Positions 33,127 through 42,237 are shown, counted from the stretch's first letter. The stretch is 64,000 nucleotides of DNA from Kribbella antiqua (GCF_004345665.1 NZ_SLWR01000011.1:62001-126000), one strand, 5' to 3'. Notes: a model not told the origin generated them from the letters alone. A program made the numbers and translations.

Positions 33127-34455
33127 TTGGCCGGTTCCCACCGTGCACCCCGCGGCGGCAGTCGCGCCGCTGCCCGGGAGGCGCGCCGGCAGAAGGCGCG
33201 CAAGCGGAACCAGACGATCGCCGCCGGCGTCGCGGTCGTCGTGCTGGTCGGCGGCGGCGGGGTCGCCGCCCTGAACGCCTTCGGCGGAGACAACGAGCCC
33301 GGCTCGAAGGCCGGCACCTCCGACGACAAGCCGACCGAGTCGAGCCTGCTCGCCGACGCAAAAGTCCTGCTCGACGGCCCCACCGCGAAGCAACTGTCCG
33401 CCACCGGCACCTGGGCGGTCACCAAGACGGCCGACGGGAGCAGCGCGCCCGAGCAGTCCTTCGTCTGCCAGTCGCAGCGGTTCGCCGACCCGGCCGGCCA
33501 GCGCACCTGGGTCCGCACCTTCCAGAACTCGACCACCAAGGACACCGCCGTCCAGTACATCGAGGTGTCCAACGACCCGACCGCCGCGTCCAAGGCGTAC
33601 ACCACGATCGTCGGGTGGCTCAGCACGTGCAGCACGCCCCAGGTCCGGCTGACCGAGAGCTACGCCACCACCGGGGTAGGTGACCGCGGCGTGATCGCGG
33701 TCTTCGGCCAGCCCTCCGGCAAGAAGATGAAGTACCGGACCATCTCGGTGACGCTGGCCGGCCAGGCCACCATGGTTCTGGAGCACGACAGCGTCTCCGA
33801 CACCCCGCCGAAGCCGGCGCCGGTCCTGGTCGCGTCGTCGACCGGGCTGCGGCGGATCTGTGCGGACACCGGCGGCTGTGCCACCGGTTCGCCGGTGGCG
33901 AAGGAGAGCCTGCTGCCGACCTCCGAGCCGGCCGGGTTCATGGCACCCGTCGACCTGCCGGTGCTGTCCGACATCACCAAGCCGTGGGTGAGCACCGACG
34001 CGAAGACCGGCGCCGGCACCGGCTGCGAGAAGTTCGACAGCCTGAAGAAGGCGAAGCCGCTCAGGTACAACAGCCGGACCTACCTGACGCCGGAGGCGAA
34101 GGTGCCGACCGAGTTCGGCCTGGACGAAACGGTGTCGAGCTTCGCCACCAACGCCGCGGCGGGCAACTTCTACACCTCGATCCGCAAGAACGTCGACACC
34201 TGCGAGAAGAACGTCTCGAACGCCAAGGTGGACTCGACCGGGACGGTGTCGTCCGGGCTGGTCAAGGGCAAGAGCTGGGAGGCGGAGTACGACACCGGCG
34301 GCGGCAAGACGTTCACCTTCCGGATCGGCATCGCGTCGGCCGGAAACCGGGTCGTCTACCTGGTGTACCCGGTGCTGAAGGACCTCGACATCTCCGACTC
34401 GGCCTTCAACGACACCCTGGTCCGCGCCGCCGAACGCTCGGCCACCTTCAAATAG
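33127..34455 (+). CDS. Membrane-anchored extracytoplasmic protein with tandem sensor-like domains
   Basis: The 442-residue protein has a basic N-terminus (AGSHRAPRGGSRAAAREARR), one transmembrane helix (about 30-50) and a large extracytoplasmic region. Two similar units can be seen: FVCQSQRFADPAGQRTWVRT with a later WLSTC, and CEKFDSLKK with YTSIRKNVDTCEKN. This fits a duplicated PknH-like sensor domain with paired cysteines. The TTG start at 33127 is supported by a perfect AGGAGG 7 nt upstream. No kinase is fused. It converges on sucD across a strong terminator. Sensor or binding role is inference. Confidence 0.6.
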   Translation: MAGSHRAPRGGSRAAAREARRQKARKRNQTIAAGVAVVVLVGGGGVAALNAFGGDNEPGSKAGTSDDKPTESSLLADAKVLLDGPTAKQLSATGTWAVTKTADGSSAPEQSFVCQSQRFADPAGQRTWVRTFQNSTTKDTAVQYIEVSNDPTAASKAYTTIVGWLSTCSTPQVRLTESYATTGVGDRGVIAVFGQPSGKKMKYRTISVTLAGQATMVLEHDSVSDTPPKPAPVLVASSTGLRRICADTGGCATGSPVAKESLLPTSEPAGFMAPVDLPVLSDITKPWVSTDAKTGAGTGCEKFDSLKKAKPLRYNSRTYLTPEAKVPTEFGLDETVSSFATNAAAGNFYTSIRKNVDTCEKNVSNAKVDSTGTVSSGLVKGKSWEAEYDTGGGKTFTFRIGIASAGNRVVYLVYPVLKDLDISDSAFNDTLVRAAERSATFK

Positions 34456-34458
34456 GCG

Positions 34459-34487
34459 AACGGCCCCAGGGAATCCCTGGGGCCGTT
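34459..34487. terminator. Bidirectional terminator between the sensor-like gene and sucD
   Basis: A perfect 13-bp stem (AACGGCCCCAGGG with CCCTGGGGCCGTT) with a 3-nt AAT loop, followed by TTCA. Strong in both directions. Confidence 0.85.
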
Positions 34488-34498
34488 TCAAGCGGGTG

Positions 34499-35389
34499 TT
34501 ACTTGGTCAAGCTCTGCATGATCTCGCGCATCAGGTTCGCGGTCTCGGTGGGCGTCTTGCCGACCTTGACGCCGACGGCCTCGAGGGCCTCCTGCTTCGC
34601 GGCCGCCGTACCGGACGAGCCGGACACGATCGCGCCCGCGTGACCCATCGTCTTGCCCTCCGGCGCGGTGAACCCGGCCACGTAACCGACCACTGGCTTG
34701 GTCACGTTCTCCTTGATGAACGCGGCCGCCCGCTCCTCGGCGTCACCACCGATCTCACCGATCATCACGATCGCGTCGGTGTCCGGGTCGTCCTGGAACG
34801 CCTGCAGCGCGTCGATGTGCGTCGTACCGATGATCGGGTCGCCACCGATACCGATCGCGGTGGAGAAGCCGAAGTCACGCAGCTCGTACATCATCTGGTA
34901 GGTCAGCGTGCCGGACTTCGACACCAGACCGATCCGGCCCTGGCCGGCGATGTCGGCCGGGATGATGCCGGCGTTCGACTCACCCGGGGTGATGATGCCG
35001 GGGCAGTTCGGGCCGATGATCCGGGTGGTGCCGGAAGCCTGCGCGGCGGCGAAGAACGCGGCGGTGTCGTGCACCGGCACGCCCTCGGTGATCACCACGA
35101 CCAGCGGCACGGCGGCCTCGATCGCCTCCAGTACGGCGTCCTTGGTGAACTTCGGCGGCACGAAGATGACCGACACGTTCGCGCCGGTCTCCTTGACGGC
35201 GTCCGCGACGGTGCCGAAGACCGGTACCAACTTGCCATCGAAGTCCTGGCTCTGGCCGGCCTTGCGCGGGTTCACGCCGCCGACGATGTTGGTGCCGGAG
35301 GCAAGCATCCGGGTGGTGTGCTTGGTGCCTTCCGAGCCGGTCATGCCCTGGACGATGACCTTGCTGTCCTTGGTCAGGAAGATAGACAT
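34499..35389 (-). CDS. sucD: Succinyl-CoA synthetase alpha subunit
   Basis: The 296-residue CoA-binding subunit acts with SucC to interconvert succinyl-CoA and succinate with nucleotide phosphorylation in the TCA cycle. Motifs: VIVQGMTGSEGTKHTTRMLA (CoA/Rossmann), NPRKAGQ, IIGPNCPGIITPGESNAGI, and AGFTAPEGKTMGHAGAIVSG with the phosphorylated histidine (GHAG) near residue 252. It starts 14 bp after the sucC stop in one operon, and is closed by the terminator at 34459. Confidence 0.97.
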   Translation of the reverse strand: MSIFLTKDSKVIVQGMTGSEGTKHTTRMLASGTNIVGGVNPRKAGQSQDFDGKLVPVFGTVADAVKETGANVSVIFVPPKFTKDAVLEAIEAAVPLVVVITEGVPVHDTAAFFAAAQASGTTRIIGPNCPGIITPGESNAGIIPADIAGQGRIGLVSKSGTLTYQMMYELRDFGFSTAIGIGGDPIIGTTHIDALQAFQDDPDTDAIVMIGEIGGDAEERAAAFIKENVTKPVVGYVAGFTAPEGKTMGHAGAIVSGSSGTAAAKQEALEAVGVKVGKTPTETANLMREIMQSLTK

Positions 35390-35403
35390 TGTTCAGCGAT
35401 CCC

Positions 35404-36576
35404 TTACTTCGCAGCCAGCTCGGCGGCCCGCTTGGCGGCGCCGTCCATCGTGTCGACCCGCTCCAGACCGGCCAGCCCGGCCTCGTCGAGGATGCGGCGG
35501 CCCTCCTCGGCGTTGTTGCCGTCCAGCCGGACGACCAGCGGCTTGGTGACGTGCTCGTCCCGGCTCGCCAGCAGCTCGAACGCCTGCACGATGCCGTTCG
35601 CGACGGCGTCGCAGGCGGTGATGCCGCCGAAGACGTTGACGAAGACGCTCTCCACCTGGGCGTCGGAGATGATGATCTCCAGCCCGTTCGCCATCACCTC
35701 GGCCGACGCGCCGCCGCCGATGTCGAGGAAGTTCGCGGGCTTGACGCCGCCGAACTCCTCACCGGCGTACGCGACCACGTCCAGGGTCGACATGACCAGA
35801 CCCGCGCCGTTGCCGATGATGCCGACCGAGCCGTCCAGCTTCACGTAGTTCAGGCCCTTGGCCTTGGCCGCCGCCTCCAGCGGGTCCGCCGCTGCGATGT
35901 CCTCGAACTCGGCGTGCTCCGGGTGCCGGAAGTCCGCGTTCTCGTCCAGGGTGACCTTGCCGTCCAGCGCCTCGACGTTGCCGTCGGCGAGCTTGACCAG
36001 CGGGTTCACCTCGACCAGCGACGCGTCCTCGGCGATGAACACGTCGTACAGCTTGACGATCTCCGGTACGACGGCGTCCAGCACGTCCTCGGGGTACTTC
36101 GCGGCAACCGCGATCTCGCGCGCCTTCGCCTCGTCCACCCCGGTGGCCGGGTCGATCGAGATCTTCGCCACCGCCTCGGGGTTGGTGTGCGCGACCTCCT
36201 CGATCTCCATACCGCCGGCGGCCGACGCGATGCACAGGTAGTTGCGGTTCGCCCGGTCGACCAGGAAGGAGAAGTAGTACTCCTCCGCGATCGCGGCGGC
36301 CGGCACGATGTTCAGGATCTTGACGACGTGACCCTTGATGTCCAGGCCGAGGATCTCGCGCGCCTTCTCCTCCGCCTCGTCCGGCGAGGAGGCCAGCTTC
36401 ACGCCACCGGCCTTACCGCGGCCACCGGTCTTCACCTGGGCCTTCACGACCACCCGGCCGCCGATCTTCTCGGCCGCCGCGCGGGCTTCTTCCGGCGTGG
36501 TGACGACCTCGCCTACGGTCGTCCGCACTCCGTGCTTGGCGAAGACTGTCTTCGCCTGGTATTCCATCAAGTCCAC
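35404..36576 (-). CDS. sucC: Succinyl-CoA synthetase beta subunit
   Basis: The 390-residue ATP-grasp subunit binds nucleotide and succinate. Motifs: MEYQAKTVFAKHGV at the N-terminus, VVVKAQVKTGGRGKAGGVKL (ATP-grasp lysine strand), EINPL-like EVNPLVKLADG near 210, and FLDIGGGASAEVMANGLEII near 300. GTG 36576 precedes the in-frame ATG by three codons; AGGGA lies upstream. First gene of the sucCD operon, divergent from the alpha-glucosidase gene. Confidence 0.97.
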   Translation of the reverse strand: MDLMEYQAKTVFAKHGVRTTVGEVVTTPEEARAAAEKIGGRVVVKAQVKTGGRGKAGGVKLASSPDEAEEKAREILGLDIKGHVVKILNIVPAAAIAEEYYFSFLVDRANRNYLCIASAAGGMEIEEVAHTNPEAVAKISIDPATGVDEAKAREIAVAAKYPEDVLDAVVPEIVKLYDVFIAEDASLVEVNPLVKLADGNVEALDGKVTLDENADFRHPEHAEFEDIAAADPLEAAAKAKGLNYVKLDGSVGIIGNGAGLVMSTLDVVAYAGEEFGGVKPANFLDIGGGASAEVMANGLEIIISDAQVESVFVNVFGGITACDAVANGIVQAFELLASRDEHVTKPLVVRLDGNNAEEGRRILDEAGLAGLERVDTMDGAAKRAAELAAK

Positions 36577-36767
36577 GACTGTGGTCCCTCTCTCGCACCT
36601 GTTCGAGTAGGCCGCGCGGCAGGCGGGCTGTTCCCGGGTAGGAGGGCACGGTCGCCGGCGCGTTCCGTCGGCCCGAGACTAGCCACCTCCGTGTGCACCG
36701 CAACAGCCGGGGTACACGCTGAGACGACTGTCACAGACTAATTGCCCGCTCGTGAAAGGCTGGTCGC

Positions 36768-38429
36768 ATGACCGACTCAGCGCTCGATCCAGGGACCAGA
36801 CCAGCTGACGACTGGTGGCGTAGCGCCGTCGTCTACCAGGTGTACCCAAGGTCCTTCGCCGACGCAGACGGTAACGGGACCGGCGACGTGAACGGCATCC
36901 GCGCCCGGCTGCCGTACCTCGCCGACCTCGGCATCGACGCCATCTGGATCAGCCCGTGGTACCCCTCCCCGCTGCTCGACGGCGGGTACGACGTGTCCGA
37001 CTACCGGGACATCAACCCCGACTTCGGCACGTTGGCGGACGCGGACGCGCTGATCGCCGAGGCGCACGCACTCGGCATCCGGATCCTGATCGACCTGGTC
37101 CCGAACCACTGCTCCTGGGACCACCCCTGGTTCAAGGCGGCACTCGCGGCCGGCAAGGGCTCACCGGAGCGGGACCTGTTCTGGTTCCGCGACGGCAAGG
37201 GCGTTGACGGTTCGGAGCCGCCGACCAACTGGCCGGCGGCCTTCGGTGGCCATGCCTGGACGCGGATCGACGACGGGCAGTGGTACCTGCACCTCTTCGA
37301 CGTCAGCCAGCCGGACTGGAACTGGGATCACCCGAAGGTGGTCGAGGAGTTCGACTCGATCCTGCGCTTCTGGTTCGACCGCGGTGTCGACGGCTTCCGC
37401 ATCGACGTGGCCGACTCGATGGCGAAGGACGCCACGCTGCCCGATGTGGTCCCGTTGCCGAACGGCGAGGCGACCCGGGACAAGTACGAAGGCCATCCGA
37501 CGTACGACCAACCCGCCGTACACGACATTCACCAGCGCTGGCGCCGGATCGCCGACGAGTACGCCGATACGCCGCAAGGCCCGCGGGTGTTCGTCGCGGA
37601 GGCCTGGCTGTCCCCGGCCGACCGGCTCGCGCAGTACGTCCGGCCGAACGAGCTGCACTCGGCCTTCAACTTCGACGCGCTCCAGTGCCCGTGGGACGCC
37701 GAGGATCTGCGCGAGGTGATCGACCACACCACCGAGAACTTCTGGGCCGTCGGCGCACCGGCGACCTGGGTGCTGAGCAACCACGACACCATCCGGCACC
37801 GCACCCGCTACGGTCGCGACCAGAAGGACGCGTCGATGCCTGCCGGCACCGTGCCGACCGACCTCGAACTGGGACTGCGCCGGGCCCGGGCGGCAGTGCT
37901 CCTCGAGCTTGCGCTACCCGGCGGCGCCTACATCTACCAAGGCGACGAGCTGGGTCTGCCCGAGGTCGAGGACCTGCCTGAAGACGTGCTGGACGACCCC
38001 ACATGGAGGCGCTCCGGCCACACCGTCCGCGGTCGCGACGGCTGCCGGGTGCCGGTCCCGTGGAGTGGCAGCGAGCCGCCGTACGGCTTTGGCAGCGGTG
38101 CCGGCCAGCCGTGGCTCCCTCAACCCGCCGACTGGGCTGGCTTGACCGCCGAGGCCCAGGCGTCCGATCCCGACAGCCACCTCAACCTTTACAAGGCCGC
38201 CCTCCGCATCCGCCGCTCCACCGAAGCCCTGGGCGAAGGCCGCCTCACCTGGGACGAAGCCGCCCCCGCCGGCGTCCTCTCCTTCACCCGCTCCCCCAAC
38301 TTCCGCTGCCTGGCAAACCTCGGCGAAGCCCCGGTCCCCCTCCCAGCCGGGGCAACCGTCCTGCTGTCCAGCGAGCCCCTCACCAACAACCAGCTCCCGG
38401 TCGACGCCGCCGTCTGGCTGAAGCTCTAA
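36768..38429 (+). CDS. GH13 alpha-glucosidase (oligo-1,6-glucosidase/trehalose-6-P hydrolase-like)
   Basis: The 553-residue cytoplasmic enzyme starts WWRSAVVYQVYPRSFADADG, typical of GH13. Conserved regions are DLVPNHCSWDHPWF (I), FRIDVADSMA with the nucleophile Asp (II), VFVAEAWL with the acid/base Glu (III) and VLSNHDTIRH with the transition-state Asp (IV). No signal peptide. It hydrolyses imported alpha-glucosides such as maltose, isomaltose or sucrose; exact specificity is not inferable. It converges on the ABC sugar operon across a strong terminator, consistent with import followed by intracellular hydrolysis. Confidence 0.92.
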   Translation: MTDSALDPGTRPADDWWRSAVVYQVYPRSFADADGNGTGDVNGIRARLPYLADLGIDAIWISPWYPSPLLDGGYDVSDYRDINPDFGTLADADALIAEAHALGIRILIDLVPNHCSWDHPWFKAALAAGKGSPERDLFWFRDGKGVDGSEPPTNWPAAFGGHAWTRIDDGQWYLHLFDVSQPDWNWDHPKVVEEFDSILRFWFDRGVDGFRIDVADSMAKDATLPDVVPLPNGEATRDKYEGHPTYDQPAVHDIHQRWRRIADEYADTPQGPRVFVAEAWLSPADRLAQYVRPNELHSAFNFDALQCPWDAEDLREVIDHTTENFWAVGAPATWVLSNHDTIRHRTRYGRDQKDASMPAGTVPTDLELGLRRARAAVLLELALPGGAYIYQGDELGLPEVEDLPEDVLDDPTWRRSGHTVRGRDGCRVPVPWSGSEPPYGFGSGAGQPWLPQPADWAGLTAEAQASDPDSHLNLYKAALRIRRSTEALGEGRLTWDEAAPAGVLSFTRSPNFRCLANLGEAPVPLPAGATVLLSSEPLTNNQLPVDAAVWLKL

Positions 38430-38434
38430 CGGAG

Positions 38435-38468
38435 AGAGGGCCGGAACCCAACCGGGTTCCGGCCCTCT
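38435..38468. terminator. Bidirectional terminator between alpha-glucosidase and the ABC operon
   Basis: A 15-bp stem (38435-38449 with 38454-38468) with an AACC loop. Perfect pairing; serves both converging transcripts. Confidence 0.85.
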
Positions 38469-38477
38469 TGCCGTGGT

Positions 38478-38633
38478 CTAGCGGTACCGGTCGCGGCGGT
38501 CGCGGTCCTCTCGATCGCGGCGGTCGCGGTCCTCCTGGTCCCGCCGTTGCCGCTCCCGATCCTCGCGGTCGCGCCGCTCCCGGTCTTCCCGGTCCCGGCG
38601 GTCACGCTCCCTCCGGTCGCGGTCCCAGGTCAC
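38478..38633 (-). CDS. Small Arg/Asp/Glu-rich ORF coupled to the ABC permease
   Basis: GTG 38633 overlaps the permease TGA by 4 bp (GTGA) and opens a 51-codon ORF ending at TAG 38478, 9 bp before the terminator. The product begins VTWDRDRRERDRRDREDRER and is almost entirely Arg, Asp and Glu in RDREDR-type repeats, with a net positive charge. The DNA consists of short GC-rich repeats. Stop placement and coupling favour real translation, but repeat expansion in a non-coding tail is a fair alternative. I recognise no family. Confidence 0.45.
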   Translation of the reverse strand: MTWDRDRRERDRRDREDRERRDREDRERQRRDQEDRDRRDREDRDRRDRYR

Positions 38634-39505
38634 TTCACGCCACCTGCCGTGAGGCCGGCGACGATACGGCGCTGGAACAGCAGTACGGCGATCACCAGCG
38701 GGATGGTGACAACCACACCGGCGGCCATCTGGCTGCCGAACGGTTGGTCGCGTCCCGACGTACCGGTGAACTGCGAGATGACCACGTTCGCGGTCTGGAT
38801 CTCCTTGCGGTTGACCATGCTCAGCGCGATCAGGAACTCGTTCCACGCCGCGATGAAGGTGATGATCGCGGTGGTGAACACACCCGGTGCCGCCAGCGGG
38901 AGGATCACCTTGCGGAACGCCTGAGCCGGCGTACAGCCGTCCACCATCGCGGCCTGCTCGAGTTCTCGCGGCATCTGCCGGAAGAACGCGGTCAGGAGCC
39001 ACACCGCCAGTGGCAGCGCGAATGACAGGCTGGGCACGATCATCGCCTGGTAGGTGTTGATCCAGTCGATGTTGACGAACAGCTTCTTCAGCGGGATCAC
39101 CAGCGAGATCCCCGGGAACATCGAGGTGACGATGATGATCGCCAGCACGAAGTTCTTGCCCCGGAACTCCAGCCGGGCCAGGGTGTACGCCGCCACCATC
39201 CCGATGATCAGCGTCAGGATCGTCACCGTGCCGGCCACGATCAGGCTGTTCAGCAGACCACGCTGGAACCCGGTGCCGGCCTTGAACACGTCGCTGAAGT
39301 TGGTCAGCGAAATAGGCGACGGAATGATCGTGTTCTCGAACTGGTCGGTCGGCCGGCGCAGCGACGACACCACCATCCAGAAGAACGGCAACAGGCAGTA
39401 GAGCACGATCAGCCCGACGCCGATCAGCGGCAGCCAACGCCGGTACCAGGGCGCCTCGGCAGCCTTGACGTCGATAGCCCTCGGGGCCTTTTCAGCAACA
39501 GCCAT
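38630..39505 (-). CDS. Carbohydrate ABC transporter permease (MalG type)
   Basis: The 291-residue protein has six transmembrane helices and the EAA loop QAAMVDGCTPAQAFRKVILP (near 185), the contact point for the ATPase. It is the second permease of a family-1 sugar importer. ATG 39505 (TGATG overlap with the upstream permease stop) has GGAGGT 5 nt upstream, better than the GTG one codon earlier. C-terminus GLTAGGVK is standard. No ATPase gene is present, so a shared MsiK-like ATPase encoded elsewhere is expected. Confidence 0.93.
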   Translation of the reverse strand: MAVAEKAPRAIDVKAAEAPWYRRWLPLIGVGLIVLYCLLPFFWMVVSSLRRPTDQFENTIIPSPISLTNFSDVFKAGTGFQRGLLNSLIVAGTVTILTLIIGMVAAYTLARLEFRGKNFVLAIIIVTSMFPGISLVIPLKKLFVNIDWINTYQAMIVPSLSFALPLAVWLLTAFFRQMPRELEQAAMVDGCTPAQAFRKVILPLAAPGVFTTAIITFIAAWNEFLIALSMVNRKEIQTANVVISQFTGTSGRDQPFGSQMAAGVVVTIPLVIAVLLFQRRIVAGLTAGGVK

Positions 39506-40578
39506 CACGCACCTCCTCCGCCGCCACCACTACTGGCGGTCAATCCGGCCAAGGCGGCGGCTGGGGCCTCCTGCTTGCCCCGGCGTCGCCCGCTCCTGCC
39601 GTTCTTCTTCGGCTTCCGCTGGATGGCGTCACCGAACACGTCGGCACCCAGCAACTTGACGAACACGTACGCGACCACAGCGACGTAGATGAACAGCAAG
39701 GTCGCGTACGCCGCCGCCGGCCCGTACCGGGTCTGGTTGGCTTCGAGGTACGCCAGGATCGACAGCGTCTCGACCGACTCCTTGTTCGGGCCGACCAGCA
39801 CGAACGGCAGGTCGAAGATCCGCAGCGTGTCGAGGATGCGGAACAGCACTGCCACCAGCAGCGCCGGCTTCACCAACGGCATCGTGATGTGGACGAACGT
39901 CGACCACACCCTGGCGCCGTCGACCTTGGCGGCCTCGTAGACCTCGTCCGGGATCGTCTGCAGGCCCGCGAGCACCAGCAGCCCGATGAACGGCGCCGTC
40001 TTCCAGGTGTCGGCGATGATGACCGACAGCACCGACTGCCAGCCCTCGGTGGACCACAGGATCTGGGTGCCGAGCAGATCGTTGGCGATACCGTCGGCCT
40101 GGAAGATCCACTTCCACAGCAGCGCCGAGACGACGGTCGGGATCGCCCACGGGACCAGGATGCTGGCCCGCACGATGGCGCGGCCCTTGAACGCCTTGTG
40201 CATCACCAGGGCCATCGCGACACCCAGGACGGTCTCCAGGACCACACAGGCGACGGTGAAGAACGTGGTGTTGTAGAAAGCGTTCCAGAATCGGTCGCCG
40301 GTCTCGCCCGAGAAGATCGCCGTGAAGTTGTCGAGGCCCACGAATTCGGAGCCCTGGATGACGAAGCCTGACTCGTCGATCCGCTGACCACTCTGGTACA
40401 GCGACTCGCGCAACGCCGCGAGGATCGGCAACCCGACCACGAGGATCAGCACGATCATGGTCGGCGACAGCAGCAACGCGGCCAGCCGGCCGGTGCCCTC
40501 GTTGAACGAGCTCCGCCGCTTGGGCCTCTTGGTGGTCTCCGGCGTCGGTCGCTCTGCGACCGGGGCGGATGTACTCAC
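39505..40578 (-). CDS. Carbohydrate ABC transporter permease (MalF type)
   Basis: The 357-residue protein has six or more transmembrane helices and the EAA loop EAAKVDGARVWSTFVHITMP near 230. The N-terminus is basic. The C-terminus carries an unusual cytoplasmic tail of about 45 residues (KPKKNGRSGRRRGKQEAP, ending in a Gly run) beyond the normal permease end. GTG 40578 has AGGAGG upstream. Second gene of the operon; couples to the MalG-type gene through a TGATG junction. Confidence 0.92.
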   Translation of the reverse strand: MSTSAPVAERPTPETTKRPKRRSSFNEGTGRLAALLLSPTMIVLILVVGLPILAALRESLYQSGQRIDESGFVIQGSEFVGLDNFTAIFSGETGDRFWNAFYNTTFFTVACVVLETVLGVAMALVMHKAFKGRAIVRASILVPWAIPTVVSALLWKWIFQADGIANDLLGTQILWSTEGWQSVLSVIIADTWKTAPFIGLLVLAGLQTIPDEVYEAAKVDGARVWSTFVHITMPLVKPALLVAVLFRILDTLRIFDLPFVLVGPNKESVETLSILAYLEANQTRYGPAAAYATLLFIYVAVVAYVFVKLLGADVFGDAIQRKPKKNGRSGRRRGKQEAPAAALAGLTASSGGGGGGA

Positions 40579-40672
40579 CTCTGCCTCCTTCTCTCTGCCC
40601 GCCTCCAGCGGGCATCGACAGGCCGGGGCCGGCCCGCAGCGGTGTCGCTACGCGCCGGCCCCGCCACTTCGG

Positions 40673-41992
40673 TCATTGCGTGATGAGCTGACTCAACTTG
40701 GTCTGCAGGCCGGCCAACGCATCCTTCGGCGTCGTCGTACCGGTCAGAGCGCCGTACGCAGCCTCCTGGATCGCGGTCGTGACGTCGCCGTACTTGACCA
40801 CCTTCGGCCGCGACTGCGCACCCTCGATCGAGGCCTTCAGCGGGGCCAGGTACGGGAACTGCTTGTTCAGTGCGGCGTCGTCGTACAGCGAGGCCCAGGT
40901 CGGCGCCTGCGACGTCTTCTCGATGTTCGCCCGCTGCCGCTCCTCGCTGGACATGAACTTGATGAAGTCGGCCGCGGTCGCCTTGTTCTTGGCGAACTCC
41001 GAGATCGCGTAGTTGTGGCCACCGAGGGTGGACACGCCCGGGCCCTTCAGGCCCGGCAGCGGCGCGACCGCGAACTTGCCGGCGATCTTCGACGAGCCGT
41101 CGGTCTTACCCGCCAGCGCGTACACGTACGGCCAGTTGCGGTGGAAGAGCAGGTTGCCCTCCTGGAACGCGCGGCGTCCCGGCTCCTCCTGGTAGGTGAT
41201 GGCGGCCTTCGGGATGAAGCCCGTCTTGAAGCCCTCGGTCAGCGCGGTCAGACCGGCCAGCGCCTCGGGCGTGTCCACGTTCGGCTTGCCGTCCTTGCCG
41301 ACAACGACACCACCAGCACCGTTGACCGCCTCGGAGAAGTTCACCGTCAGGCCTTCGTACTTCTCGAACTGCCCGGCGTAGCAGCCGATGCTCTTGGCCT
41401 CCGGCAATGCCTTGACCTTCTGGCAGTCGGTGACCATCTCCGCCCAGGTGGTCGGCGGCTTGACGCCGGCCTTGGCCAGGAGGTCCTTGCGGTAGTACAG
41501 CAGACCACCGTCGGACGTGACCGGCACGGCGTACAGCTTGTCGCGGTACTTCGCCGTGTCGAGCGTGGACGGCAGCAGCTTGCCGAGGTCAGGGAACTGG
41601 TCCTCCGGCAGCTGGGTGACCCAGCGGTTGGCCGCGAACTCGGCGGTCCAGACCACGTCCAGGTTCAGCACGCTGAACGCGTCCGACTTGTTCTGCGCGT
41701 TCGAGATCATCTGCGCGCGCTGCTGGTCCGCGGACTCGGGCAGCTCGGCGACAGTGACCTTCTCGTCCGGGTGCTGCGAGTTCCACGCCGCGACCTGGTT
41801 CGTCAGGTTCCCGGAGGTGTCCTTGCCGGTGGCAAATGTAATCGGGCCGCGCCCCTCAAGCGCTCCCCCGGACGAGCCACTGTCTCCGCTACCGCCGTCA
41901 TCTCCGCCACCACACGCTGACGCGAGCAGCACCAGGCTGCTTGCGACGGTCAGGGCGACCGCCTTGCGCGTGTGTGATCGTTCAAACCTCAT
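40673..41992 (-). CDS. Sugar ABC transporter substrate-binding lipoprotein
   Basis: The 439-residue lipoprotein has a signal sequence with lipobox (VASSLVLLASAC, Cys near 27) and a Gly/Ser-rich tether. The family-1 binding fold follows: GPITFATGKDTSGNLTNQVA, LNLDVVWTAEFAANRWVTQL, LYAVPVTSDGGLLYYRKDLL and PPTTWAEMVTDCQKV. It presents alpha-glucosides (inferred from the glucosidase neighbour) to the two permeases. First gene of the operon. Two perfect palindromes about 160 and 230 bp upstream are candidate operators. Confidence 0.93.
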   Translation of the reverse strand: MRFERSHTRKAVALTVASSLVLLASACGGGDDGGSGDSGSSGGALEGRGPITFATGKDTSGNLTNQVAAWNSQHPDEKVTVAELPESADQQRAQMISNAQNKSDAFSVLNLDVVWTAEFAANRWVTQLPEDQFPDLGKLLPSTLDTAKYRDKLYAVPVTSDGGLLYYRKDLLAKAGVKPPTTWAEMVTDCQKVKALPEAKSIGCYAGQFEKYEGLTVNFSEAVNGAGGVVVGKDGKPNVDTPEALAGLTALTEGFKTGFIPKAAITYQEEPGRRAFQEGNLLFHRNWPYVYALAGKTDGSSKIAGKFAVAPLPGLKGPGVSTLGGHNYAISEFAKNKATAADFIKFMSSEERQRANIEKTSQAPTWASLYDDAALNKQFPYLAPLKASIEGAQSRPKVVKYGDVTTAIQEAAYGALTGTTTPKDALAGLQTKLSQLITQ

Positions 41993-42152
41993 CGTTTACC
42001 TGCCCTCTCCCGATGGGACATCGCTTGGTCCTGCGTCAGCCGGCTCACAGTCCCCCACCGCGCTGCGATCCGCCCTGTCCGGACAGTAACCGAGAAGGGG
42101 GCGATGTGTTCTGAGCCACACACACGTGCCCACTCGACGGTCTCTGAAACAG

Positions 42153-42168
42153 ACAGCCGCATGGCTGT
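42153..42168. promoter_or_regulatory. Palindrome upstream of the sugar ABC operon
   Basis: ACAGCC-GCAT-GGCTGT, perfect 6-bp arms, about 160 bp upstream of the binding-protein start. Candidate operator or weak hairpin. Confidence 0.35.
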
Positions 42169-42221
42169 ATGCGACCGCGATTCGACAGTCCGCACAACCG
42201 GGTGTTTCTTAACGATTCGGT

Positions 42222-42237
42222 ATTACCCAGCGGTAAT
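42222..42237. promoter_or_regulatory. AT-containing palindrome upstream of the sugar ABC operon
   Basis: ATTACC-CAGC-GGTAAT, perfect 6-bp arms about 230 bp upstream of the binding-protein start. Its AT content stands out. A regulator-binding site is plausible; the regulator is not in the window. Confidence 0.35.

Noticed and set aside
38478..38633. CRISPR-like repeat array
   Set aside because: The repeats are short, GC-rich, contiguous and lack unique spacers; they encode RDREDR-type residues instead.
38478..39437. Long frame covering the ABC permease in the wrong register
   Set aside because: Only its last 51 codons after the permease stop are considered; the rest is a shadow of the permease.
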